From Chitinophagaceae bacterium (GTDB lineage: Bacteria > Bacteroidota > Bacteroidia > Chitinophagales > UBA10324), in assembly GCA_016704325.1 (NCBI GenBank), contig JADJAG010000008.1, forward strand, positions 558,001-622,000: a DNA stretch of 64,000 nt. The letters run 5' to 3'. This document shows, piece after piece, positions 8,821-16,647 of the stretch. Positions within the stretch are counted from its first letter, which is position 1; every line of letters starts with the position of its first letter. A program made the position numbers and the translations under genes. The notes under the pieces were generated by a model. The model was not told the DNA's origin, made no database searches, and saw only the letters and a program-made list of their open reading frames with translations.

Positions 8821-10057
8821 AAAACCCCTTTCTATTCCTTGCTTAAAAGCAAGAATGGGTGACTGGATATACTATGTAGGTATCATGTCATTTGACGATG
8901 TAGCGAAAAGAGTTTCTCTCCCAAAAGAAATTGACAAAAAATTCAAAGACCCTTCTTTAAAATTAGGTGATTGGATTCAAAGAGAATTAGACGATAAGAG
9001 GACTAACACAATTGTAGATTATCTAATTAAACAAAAACAACGATTCTTTAACAGTTTGATTTTAGGAATCTATGGAGGGAAACCCTCTTGGCAAGAACTT
9101 GAAATCTATAAAGAAAAAAGCAATCAAAGTATTCTCGAAGAAGAAACGGATTTGTATTTCTCAAAGTCAATTGGCGTTCTGAGATTGGATGGTAGTGAAT
9201 CAATATTTGCAGTTGACGGACAGCATAGGGCTTTTGCAATTCGTGAAGCTGTCGCAAAAGATAAAACTATTTCCAAAGATGAGATAACAGTAATTTTCTT
9301 AGCACACAAAACTTCTGAAGAAGGTAAGGTCAGAACAAGGCGATTATTTTCAACTCTAAATAGGTATGCAAAACCAGTAAGCCAAAGCGAGATTATTGCT
9401 CTTAGTGAAGACAATAACTGTTCAATAATTACAAGGAATATTATTGAATCATTTGAATTATTAAAAGACAAAATCTTGGTCAATAAAAACAGACCGATTA
9501 GTGCCACCAACACTAACGCATTCACAAATATCCTAACGCTATACGAGATAATTGAGTGTTTACTTACAAACAAAAAAGTTTATGGATTTTCTGTAAGTGG
9601 TAACCCATTCAAGGATTATACAACTAATCGAATTGAAGATTCTGAAATTCTAAAAGATACTTTGCATGTAAAAAAAATTTTAAAAAATATTCTCGAAAGT
9701 ATTCCCTCCTTCAATGTCTATTTAAAATCAGGAACGGTGGATAGAAAAAGCCCGAAATCAAATTTGGTATTTCGACCAATAGGTCAGAATATTCTATTTG
9801 ATACCTATAAAGTCGCTTCAGAACATCACAAGACAAAGGAATTACTTCAATACATTTCAAAAGATACTTTCAACTTAGAACACAAAGTTTGGAAGGAAGT
9901 ATTTTGGGATAAGGACACGAAAAATATTATTACTGATATACCAAGACAACGATATGCAACCAAATTACTTTTAGAATATTTAGGTATTCCTTCAAAAAGA
10001 ACTCCAAAGGATTTGGAAATGCAAGCAGCATTTAACTTTACGAAAGTAGATTTATAA
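8807..10057 (+). CDS. DGQHR-domain protein (DndB-like)
   Basis: A 416-residue protein with the hallmark F-A-V-D-G-Q-H-R-A-F-A-I (DGQHR at residues 137-141), the signature of the DGQHR family that includes DndB. In classical Dnd systems DndB represses the operon and can limit modification; a comparable regulatory role here is inference. The domain also contains R-T-R-R-L-F-S-T-L-N-R-Y-A-K-P, a conserved block of this family. It is the last gene of the + strand operon and overlaps the GIY-YIG gene by 14 bases. 67 bases separate its stop from the stop of the convergent operon, and no terminator hairpin is visible between them. Confidence 0.8.
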   Translation: MSKTKKPLSIPCLKARMGDWIYYVGIMSFDDVAKRVSLPKEIDKKFKDPSLKLGDWIQRELDDKRTNTIVDYLIKQKQRFFNSLILGIYGGKPSWQELEIYKEKSNQSILEEETDLYFSKSIGVLRLDGSESIFAVDGQHRAFAIREAVAKDKTISKDEITVIFLAHKTSEEGKVRTRRLFSTLNRYAKPVSQSEIIALSEDNNCSIITRNIIESFELLKDKILVNKNRPISATNTNAFTNILTLYEIIECLLTNKKVYGFSVSGNPFKDYTTNRIEDSEILKDTLHVKKILKNILESIPSFNVYLKSGTVDRKSPKSNLVFRPIGQNILFDTYKVASEHHKTKELLQYISKDTFNLEHKVWKEVFWDKDTKNIITDIPRQRYATKLLLEYLGIPSKRTPKDLEMQAAFNFTKVDL

Positions 10058-10124
10058 AACCACTTTCAATTCAGGTATTATTATAGTCACTACGAAATAA
10101 AATCTTCCACCATCAGATAAATTA

Positions 10125-10631
10125 TTACTTAGTTTTCTCATCCAATAAATCAATAAAGCAGTTATCGTTATTATCAAAAAAGTTGGGCTCCGATTCGAGT
10201 TTTGCTCGGATTTTATCAAAGCCACCATTTGCATATTCCTCTATCAATTTTCTTAGTTTAAGAATTTCCTCATCAACTTCCTTTTCGTTCTTATTTTCCA
10301 AAGCATTAAAATCAATATCTGATTTTGAAAGTGTTCCCATTACAATATAATCTACCAAGTCAACAGGTGTCCAATGTTTCATGTAATACTGGAAACTAAT
10401 TTTCTTTGCTTTAGGTGCAAACGCTAAGCGATAATCATTTCTCAATCCAAGCATAACGGCATACATAAATATCTCAAACTTTGTAGCAAAATATTTACCT
10501 TGTTCAAAGGTTGCCTCCTCACCAGTAGTTCCTGCTTTACCACCTTGGCCAACAGTAAATTTGAGAATTATCTCCTCAAATTTTGAATCGTATTCTGTTG
10601 CCTTGTCCTTTATTTTTTTCAGGAGTTCCAT
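10125..10631 (-). CDS. Uncharacterised 168-residue protein, last gene of the interference operon
   Basis: I do not recognise the family. The protein starts with a Lys/Glu-rich helix, then V-G-Q-G-G-K-A-G-T-T-G-E-E-A and a hydrophobic helical block (F-E-I-F-M-Y-A-V-M-L-G-L), followed by an acidic, probably helical C-terminal half. No signal peptide, membrane segment or nuclease motif is seen. One base separates its start from the stop of the Rad50-like ATPase gene, so it is translated with that gene and is probably a subunit of the same complex. It could be one of the three SspFGH proteins, but I cannot assign a letter from sequence alone. Confidence 0.75.
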   Translation of the reverse strand: MELLKKIKDKATEYDSKFEEIILKFTVGQGGKAGTTGEEATFEQGKYFATKFEIFMYAVMLGLRNDYRLAFAPKAKKISFQYYMKHWTPVDLVDYIVMGTLSKSDIDFNALENKNEKEVDEEILKLRKLIEEYANGGFDKIRAKLESEPNFFDNNDNCFIDLLDEKTK

Positions 10632-10632
10632 T

Positions 10633-12819
10633 TCAATTCAGTGCTTCAATTTTAGTAGATAAATTATTTCGGTTGCTCCGCTCATTTTCGGGAATGGAAG
10701 GAGTAATCGTATAAACCTTTCCGATTCTAATTTCAGAGTTAGTCAGTAATTCATTTCTCAAAGTTTGATTCTTGTAAAACTCCTTACTCATAATGATGCT
10801 TTGCTTGTAAACTTTGCTCACTGTTTTGCAGAAACCAATCGTGTAATCTTCACCAAACACAGAGGTAGGAGCATCAGTAATCAGAGTATAAAGATTCACC
10901 ACCCCATCATTATTCTTTGCAGAAATGATTGCCATGATTGCAGCCAGTTTCACCAAGATAAGATTGCTAGTATTTGACCCCAGCAGAGGCACACCGTTAT
11001 TGTCAATTATCTCAGGCATGAAATAGCCATTAGGCAATTTCCGCAGCTTAATTTGACCCCTTGTAGATTTATTTCCCGAAGTCATTGATTCATAATGTGA
11101 GTTAGCTTCTTTCTCTAATTGAGCAATCAAATTATTGAAAACCCTTTCTCTTGTTGTGCCTGCAATAGTTTCAAAGTCATTCAGAATATTTTTCTTATCC
11201 TCTAACCATTTTGGAATTTCGCCAGTCACCAATTCTTTCAATTGGTCTTTCACATTTTTCAAATTGCTTTTTGCGTATTCAATTTGTTGGGAAAGTTTAA
11301 TTCGTTGCTCAGAATATTCCTTTGCATACTTATTTTGAATTGAATATTCATCCAAAATGTGACCAGCACTTTCAATATTCAATGAAGTGTCAGCTAATAA
11401 CTTCTGAATATCCTGTTCAATGCTTTCCAAATCTTTATTTGCACTTCTCACTTTTGCATTGATGCTATTGCGCTTCGCAAGAGTTTCTTTTATTTCATCA
11501 TCGATGTCTGCAATCCTGCTGCTGAGTGACAATCCATTTGTGTAAAGCCATTTCAAATCATCAGTAAAATTCTGTAAAGTCAGAGGTTCATCATCACTGC
11601 TTTTAGGTTTCTTCTCAGGTCGATCAATAAGTTCTTTTATCTTTTTCCATTCAACAGAATTTATTTTTGCCTCACGGTCACACACTAAGCATCTTTGTTT
11701 GTCAAGCATCCATTGAACATAATTTGGTTCAGGAACGTTGAATGGTAAACGAGTTTGTAATTTCTCAGCAGTTTCATTTTCACGATTATTTTTTGCTTCC
11801 CGTTCCGCAATCAAAACCAATTTCTTTTGCTCATAAGCTGAGAACCGTTTTGCATATTCTTCCTGCAAATTTTCTGTCCCTTTCAACACCCATTTATTAC
11901 GAAACATTTTTCTGTGAAAACTTATTTGCTCTTCTTTCAAAGTATCATTCCACACAGCTAACAAATTGTAAACTCCTTTTATCTTTTCTTGCAACTCTTT
12001 CACTTTCGTTGCATCAGCTTGCTTACCTAACAACTCATCACATTTCGCTTCCGCTCGTGATAAGTTTTCATTTACTTCCTTTTCATCCGTTTGAAGGTCA
12101 GTAATTTTCACTTCCAGGTATCCTTTTTCCTTTTCCAACTCATTACTTCTTCCAGTATCTTTACTTAATCGTTTTACCTCACGATCATATTCGCTATTTG
12201 CTGATTTCGCAGCTGCAGCTGCAATATCATTCAGTTCATCGTACCGGGTAATACTGGACAGAACATTTATTGCTTGTGTTAGAGAGTCCTGCTTATTGAA
12301 ATCAATAATAGATTCTACTTGTTCCCCTTGAAACCACAAATAGTCTTTAATATGAGGTGGTAAAATTCTTGCAACTATTTTTCTCTTTTCCTCTTCATCA
12401 CTTACCATTTTTGCACTGAGATAAGAAAGCTCCTTTTGCATCACGGTAAATTCACTGTCATTGCTCTCAACTATCACCCCATCCTTAACATTGACAGTGT
12501 ACTTTCTTTCGAGAATATATTTTTTATCAGTTTCTAAATTGTGAAAAGTAATACTTGCAGAGGCACTTAATTTTCCATCCTTCGGTTTCCATTTTGCTTT
12601 GTCAGAAATAATTTTTGATTTAACCATCTTGGTATTCTGAAACTCCTTTTTCTCAGAAATATAAACTTGGTCATACATCACCCAATAAAATGCATCATAC
12701 AATTTTGATTTACCATAACCATTATCTCCAATAATAACATTGATACCTTCGGTAAATACCATGCTGTTTTTCCCAGCATAACACATGAAATTTTCAAGTT
12801 CTATTTTTTCAATAATCAT
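10633..12819 (-). CDS. Rad50/SMC-type zinc-hook ATPase (DndD-like) of the interference module
   Basis: A 728-residue SMC/Rad50-like ATPase. Walker A is I-I-G-D-N-G-Y-G-K-S (GDNGYGKS at residues 31-38). Long coiled-coil arms flank a central C-L-V-C (C377, C380), the zinc-hook cysteine pair. The C-terminal head has an atypical signature region (L-G-S-N-T-S-N-L in place of L-S-x-G-x) and a Walker B-like T-L-I-T-D-A-P with the usual acidic glutamate not evident after the aspartate. Related proteins are DndD and other DNA-end or DNA-modification sensing ATPases. It lies five bases after the 70-residue gene and one base before the 168-residue gene, so the four minus-strand genes form an operon. It is a strong candidate for the DNA-scanning part of the interference complex. 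Confidence 0.82.
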   Translation of the reverse strand: MIIEKIELENFMCYAGKNSMVFTEGINVIIGDNGYGKSKLYDAFYWVMYDQVYISEKKEFQNTKMVKSKIISDKAKWKPKDGKLSASASITFHNLETDKKYILERKYTVNVKDGVIVESNDSEFTVMQKELSYLSAKMVSDEEEKRKIVARILPPHIKDYLWFQGEQVESIIDFNKQDSLTQAINVLSSITRYDELNDIAAAAAKSANSEYDREVKRLSKDTGRSNELEKEKGYLEVKITDLQTDEKEVNENLSRAEAKCDELLGKQADATKVKELQEKIKGVYNLLAVWNDTLKEEQISFHRKMFRNKWVLKGTENLQEEYAKRFSAYEQKKLVLIAEREAKNNRENETAEKLQTRLPFNVPEPNYVQWMLDKQRCLVCDREAKINSVEWKKIKELIDRPEKKPKSSDDEPLTLQNFTDDLKWLYTNGLSLSSRIADIDDEIKETLAKRNSINAKVRSANKDLESIEQDIQKLLADTSLNIESAGHILDEYSIQNKYAKEYSEQRIKLSQQIEYAKSNLKNVKDQLKELVTGEIPKWLEDKKNILNDFETIAGTTRERVFNNLIAQLEKEANSHYESMTSGNKSTRGQIKLRKLPNGYFMPEIIDNNGVPLLGSNTSNLILVKLAAIMAIISAKNNDGVVNLYTLITDAPTSVFGEDYTIGFCKTVSKVYKQSIIMSKEFYKNQTLRNELLTNSEIRIGKVYTITPSIPENERSNRNNLSTKIEALN

Positions 12820-12824
12820 TTTGG

Positions 12825-13037
12825 TTACTTGTTGAGATACTGGTTTAACTTCCTAGATACAACACCTTCAGATTGTCCATCAACATTTTCGTTAATCGCA
12901 ATCTTGATCACTTCAATGAGTTTCACATGACTTTCTTCTATAAGTTTTAACTTATCCAATTTCTCTTTCGTAATGTAATTCTTTTCTATAAGAAGCGGGT
13001 CCTCCAAATAGCTTTTAAAAATGTTCTCTTTTGTCAT
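12825..13037 (-). CDS. Small 70-residue protein between helicase and Rad50-like ATPase
   Basis: A highly charged, probably all-helical protein with no known motif. Its ATG overlaps the stop of the helicase gene (ATGA-type, 4 bases) and its stop is 5 bases before the ATPase gene. Such tight packing argues that it is real and translationally coupled. The tail E-G-V-V-S-R-K-L-N-Q-Y-L resembles a short amphipathic helix. A subunit or adaptor linking helicase and ATPase is a reasonable guess, nothing more. Confidence 0.65.
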   Translation of the reverse strand: MTKENIFKSYLEDPLLIEKNYITKEKLDKLKLIEESHVKLIEVIKIAINENVDGQSEGVVSRKLNQYLNK

Positions 13038-15268
13038 ACCGATGCTAATTCGTTTTGTATTGTGTAAATGTTCAGATCATAATGTTTGCAAACATCTTTG
13101 AATACATCTTCTGTAAAGAAAGGATTTTTTGCAAGTGAAGAGAAATACATTACCCTCTCCAATTCCTTTTTAACTAGTCCTCTCTCCAAATCATAAGTTT
13201 CAGATCCTTTCACATCATTTTCATAATCTGGCATCACAACCAAATCATAAATCATTGCGTGATTCTTCGCCTCATGAGTTCTCAGAATTCTTCCCCTTCG
13301 CTGAATGAATTGTCTTGGGTTACCTGTGCTACTGCAAAAGAGTGCAGTTTCTGCTCTCGGAATATCTACCCCTTCATCCAAACATTTCATTGAAGCAATC
13401 ACATCAATTTCACCATTCTGAAATTGTTTCAAAATTTCATCCCGATTTTTCATTCCACTAATAAACTGATTCACTAAAATCTTGTCATCAATCCTCGCAA
13501 TTTCACGAGTGAATTGATTTATCAGTCGGATGTTTTCTACAACTTGTTCATCATCATCTTCATTTATTTCAAAGGTGTCCCCTTCAGGAACATAGACAAA
13601 AGTATATTTCAAATTTCCTTTTTTTCGAAATTGCTCTTTTAGAATTTCAATTACAGTGCCCAACTTATTACTTGCCTTATGAATGATTCTTTTTCTTTTC
13701 AGTAACAACCTTTCAATTATGTTTTCCTTTTCAGGATTCCCTTTTCCGAAACGATAAAGTTTTGACAACTGAATACTGATGTCAACATATTCTTTCATTT
13801 CAATCTCAGTGAGCTTAATGATGTGAGGAAAATAATAATATTGGCACAACACACCTTCGCGAATTGCACGCTCCATCGAAAAAGAATAAGTGTAAGGTTC
13901 TTTTTCACCAAAAAAAACTTCCATTTCAGCGGTTCCCTCTGGATCATAAATTCTTTTCGGCGTTGCAGACAAACCAATTCTTTTCTTCAATTTAAAATCT
14001 TTGATTCTAATTGCCACCATCGGTGAAGCCAAATTGTGTCCCTCATCAGCAATGAAAATAGTATCGTCAGGCAAATCTTTTATTAAGTTTTGAAATTTAT
14101 CCTTCACGAATGAGGCATATGTGCTGATTAGTACAAATGAAATCGGAATCTTTTTTGAAGTAGAAATTAAAGTAGTAACAGTATTTTGCCAATCCACCCT
14201 AGAAGAAATCTTAAACACCTCTTGAAAGTTGAAAGACAAAACTTCTTTTTCCCATTGGTTCACCAAAGTAATTGTTGGGACAAGAATCAGCACATGATAA
14301 ATTTTGTCTGGATTTTTTTTAACCTCTTCGAGAACACAATTCAAAGAAGTTATTGTTTTCCCAGTGCCAGTTGCCATTGCAAAAATTCCTTTCCTTCCAT
14401 TTCGCAACCAACTTTCATAAGCATCAATTTGATATTCTCTTGCACCAGATGAATAAGGAAACTTTGGTTCTCTCTGAATTTCTTCAATCCGAGTAATTGC
14501 TTTCTCAAAACTTTTTCTAACTCCTTTGTTTTCCAATACACGACTTTTCTTATCAAGTAATTCTTTTTCCTGAATCACCAATTCATTCACTGACTTACTG
14601 CCAAACTCTTTTTTGATTGCAATAGAAATATCCTCCACTTCCAAGTAGTCAACAAAATCTGCTTTACCTGAAAATAAATTTTCAAAGTCAGTATTTTGTC
14701 TGTTAATCATTTTACTTGATCGGCTGTTTTCCCAACTCAAAAAAGCATCCAACTCTTCTAAGTTTTCTAACAATCCATAAGCAGTGAAATTGCAGGATGC
14801 CTTGAAACCAACGGAATCCGAACCATCAGAAAAAATACCTGATTTGTAATGTGCAATTCCTCTTCCACTTTTTGGTCTGACAATTTTAATCTGAATCCTT
14901 TCCTTTGCAATCAACCAAGCAAGACACTCAAAAAAATGTTTTCCGTAGTCATCAAGAGTTCTTTTCAACTGTTTGATATCACTTAAATCAATTGAAGTAT
15001 CTTCAACATCGCCATCCCTTGCAATCCAGATTGCATTCCTGTCTTCTTGAGAGAAAATATTATTTACAACTATTCGCACTTTCCCACCTGAGTAAAGAAA
15101 AGTTGCAAAGCCAAGTGACAGAACATTGATAGCAGCAGAACTGAAATATCCTAAGAGCAAATCAAAATTCTTGCTATGGCACAATCCATCCATGTAAAAT
15201 TGAACAGGTTCGCTTTCGCCTCCTGTTCTGTATGATCTATCGATTGACCATTCTACTTCTTTAAGCAT
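13034..15268 (-). CDS. PLD-nuclease/superfamily 2 helicase of the interference module
   Basis: A 744-residue fusion. The N-terminal ~200 residues form a phospholipase-D-type nuclease domain with H-Y-K-S-G-I-F (H140, K142), the S-x-N stretch A-S-C-N-F-T (about 157-162) and a downstream N-L-E-E. The helicase part has Q-like R-E-Y-Q (277-280), Walker A A-T-G-T-G-K-T (299-305), the DEAD-type box A-D-E-G-H (407-411), S-A-T-P (434-437) and motif VI Q-R-R-G-R-I-L-R. It is the first gene of a four-gene operon. In SspABCD-SspFGH systems the second module damages unmodified DNA; a helicase joined to a nuclease suits that, but the match to a particular Ssp letter is inference. Confidence 0.85.
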   Translation of the reverse strand: MLKEVEWSIDRSYRTGGESEPVQFYMDGLCHSKNFDLLLGYFSSAAINVLSLGFATFLYSGGKVRIVVNNIFSQEDRNAIWIARDGDVEDTSIDLSDIKQLKRTLDDYGKHFFECLAWLIAKERIQIKIVRPKSGRGIAHYKSGIFSDGSDSVGFKASCNFTAYGLLENLEELDAFLSWENSRSSKMINRQNTDFENLFSGKADFVDYLEVEDISIAIKKEFGSKSVNELVIQEKELLDKKSRVLENKGVRKSFEKAITRIEEIQREPKFPYSSGAREYQIDAYESWLRNGRKGIFAMATGTGKTITSLNCVLEEVKKNPDKIYHVLILVPTITLVNQWEKEVLSFNFQEVFKISSRVDWQNTVTTLISTSKKIPISFVLISTYASFVKDKFQNLIKDLPDDTIFIADEGHNLASPMVAIRIKDFKLKKRIGLSATPKRIYDPEGTAEMEVFFGEKEPYTYSFSMERAIREGVLCQYYYFPHIIKLTEIEMKEYVDISIQLSKLYRFGKGNPEKENIIERLLLKRKRIIHKASNKLGTVIEILKEQFRKKGNLKYTFVYVPEGDTFEINEDDDEQVVENIRLINQFTREIARIDDKILVNQFISGMKNRDEILKQFQNGEIDVIASMKCLDEGVDIPRAETALFCSSTGNPRQFIQRRGRILRTHEAKNHAMIYDLVVMPDYENDVKGSETYDLERGLVKKELERVMYFSSLAKNPFFTEDVFKDVCKHYDLNIYTIQNELASV

Positions 15269-15658
15269 CCCCTTTCTTTAATTGGCATCAAATAAATTAC
15301 CACCAAGTAATAGCACTATTAATTTAACATAGATTTATTCACAAAATAATCCATGTTTTTATCATTTCTTAATCTCGTTAAACTCTTTCAGTGCCACCTA
15401 CACCCATTTGTGGCTTATCCTCCGGATATTATTTCTTTACGTTGATAAAATCACTTTCCCTTTTACTGGAAAGTCCAAAATAGGAGTTTACCAGTCCAAA
15501 ACCAAGAAAGTGACTTTGGACTGCTTTTGGACTGGTGAAATGGTTAATGAGCAGGTAGTTGCGGGGATAGTGCAAAAGTCCACGTAAAAAGGAGACTTTA
15601 TTGTTACAAGTTTCTGGGGAATCTAATTGGATGAAAAGAACTCAAGATGAGAGTATGT
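15269..15658. other. Intergenic region upstream of the interference operon, with a 11-bp inverted repeat
   Basis: No gene is seen. It should hold the promoter of the minus-strand operon near 15270-15330. At 15491-15501 CCAGTCCAAAA is matched by its exact complement TTTTGGACTGG at 15525-15535, and further AGTCCAAAA and TTTGGACTG copies lie close by (15470-15525). Such clustered short repeats beside an integrase remnant may be recombinase arm sites, or an operator of the operon. Confidence 0.45.
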
Positions 15659-15814
15659 TCACAAAGCCACCCTGTCAAACAACCGTTCATCGCTAAACAC
15701 CCCCAGATACCTCAGGTACTTCTCTGTGATGGAGATATTGGAATGCTGAATGGCCTGTTGCACCAGCCGGATATTTTTTTTCTAAAGGTACATGTCGCAG
15801 CAGTGGTGTGGCGC
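15659..15814 (-). pseudogene. Decayed tyrosine recombinase (phage-type integrase), C-terminal fragment
   Basis: Translation of the minus strand from about 15814 gives L-A-P-H-H-C-C-D-M-Y-L, an in-frame TAG, then K-K-N-I-R-L-V-Q-Q-A-I-Q-H-S, N-I-S-I-T-E-K-Y-L-R-Y-L and a stop at 15659-15661. This is the C-terminal catalytic block of tyrosine recombinases: the H-x-x-R box (here decayed, with Cys where Arg is expected), the second histidine in Q-H-S, and the nucleophilic tyrosine in E-K-Y-L. The stop codon next to a run of eight A and the missing N-terminal part show it is dead. It sits between the defence island and the tRNA-Leu 3'-end copy, where an integrase is expected. Confidence 0.75.
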
Positions 15815-15848
15815 CAGCTATAGAGAGATTATCGGTGAGAGAAACCTA

Positions 15849-16082
15849 ATGAGTCAAATACCTTCCGGTGTAGGTCCAGCATTTTATTCTTTCATAAAGC
15901 AAGGTACCGGGCCGGCCGTGCTTACCAAATACAAAAAACTCCGGATTTACTTCCTTCAAGTGGCCAACGCTGCACTTGAAAACGACAGGGATGGCATGGG
16001 AACGCTTTTTATGGGTCTAGGAGTTGAAGACCGGCACCGTGATGAAGAGTTTCTCCTTTTAATACCGGAAGGAGAAAACTAA
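15849..16082 (+). CDS. Possible small hypothetical protein
   Basis: An open frame of 77 codons from ATG 15849; the same frame is open back to 15792, but that part lies opposite the integrase remnant. The predicted product is soluble and has no motif that I recognise. It could be a gene fragment left in the integration scar. Support is weak: only frame length, and the composition is not clearly non-coding. Confidence 0.25.
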   Translation: MSQIPSGVGPAFYSFIKQGTGPAVLTKYKKLRIYFLQVANAALENDRDGMGTLFMGLGVEDRHRDEEFLLLIPEGEN

Positions 16083-16175
16083 TTTTTTTATCCCTTCCAT
16101 TTAAAAATGTGGAAGAGTTACATAACATACTTTGTCTCACTTTGCTGAAACCCTTACTGAGTAAGGTTTTCAGGA
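16083..16175. other. Hairpin next to the tRNA-Leu 3'-end copy
   Basis: At 16145-16173 CTGAAACCCTTACT and AGTAAGGTTTTCAG form a stem with one mismatch around a tiny loop. It has no T-run on either strand, so it is not an intrinsic terminator. It abuts the tRNA fragment and may be part of the integrated element's end. Confidence 0.5.
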
Positions 16176-16208
16176 GTGCCCGCGACGAGATTCGAACCCG
16201 TACACCTT
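16176..16208 (-). other. Duplicated tRNA-Leu 3' end (probable att-site remnant)
   Basis: These 33 bases match 17431-17463, the T-arm and 3' acceptor strand of the intact tRNA-Leu, at 31 of 33 positions. The similarity stops abruptly on both sides. Elements that integrate into tRNA genes duplicate exactly this part, so it is best read as an old attachment-site copy. A degenerate tRNA pseudogene is the alternative. Confidence 0.65.
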
Positions 16209-16452
16209 TGCAACAGGCCGTGTAATTATTAAGTTGTAATCAATGGATTATCAGTAATAAACGCAGTACAGACGGAAACATCGCGTAATGAAAAAATGAG
16301 AGATGGTTAAAACGCAGTGGAAAATGCTATAAGTAATATTAAACACAGTACAGATAAGATAAGACAAGGCATGCGTTATCTCCTCCCACAAACAAAATAA
16401 TAATTGAGTTGCGTGTGAAGACACACACGACAGGTCAAGGCCATGAATAATG
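16209..16452. other. Intergenic region in the integration scar
   Basis: No gene, hairpin or repeat is evident. The stretch is downstream of the 61-residue gene on the minus strand and shows no clear terminator. Confidence 0.4.
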
Positions 16453-16638
16453 TTAAGACCCGTTTTTGGCAATCACAGTTTCGGGAATGCGTCTTTGTCC
16501 ACTTTTGTTTCTCATATCCTTTCCGGCAGCTTGCTTTTGCTTGTTAATTTTTATCCATTCACTGATTCGCGCAAAATCCTGCGCTGTCGGTTGTCTGCCG
16601 GTGGTATAAAAATCAACATCTTTTGATTCCTTAATCAT
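16453..16638 (-). CDS. Small 61-residue protein paired with the GNAT-like gene
   Basis: A short basic protein starting M-I-K-E-S-K-D-V-D-F-Y-T-T-G-R-Q-P and continuing with a helical I-S-E-W-I-K-I-N-K segment. I recall no family for it. It lies 9 bases downstream of the GNAT-like gene on the same strand, so the two are cotranscribed. The size, charge and pairing resemble toxin-antitoxin-like or mobile accessory pairs, but this is only a resemblance. Confidence 0.55.
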   Translation of the reverse strand: MIKESKDVDFYTTGRQPTAQDFARISEWIKINKQKQAAGKDMRNKSGQRRIPETVIAKNGS

Positions 16639-16647
16639 TGATGTAAG

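Noticed and set aside
3091..15268. BREX (type 4 has a PAPS reductase) or DISARM as the identity of the island
   Set aside because: No PglZ, BrxL, PglX, Lon-like or DUF1998 protein is seen. DUF4007 with the adjacent ATPase and sulfur-transfer protein fits Ssp better.
16145..16173. Hairpin as a terminator
   Set aside because: There is no T-run after it on either strand.
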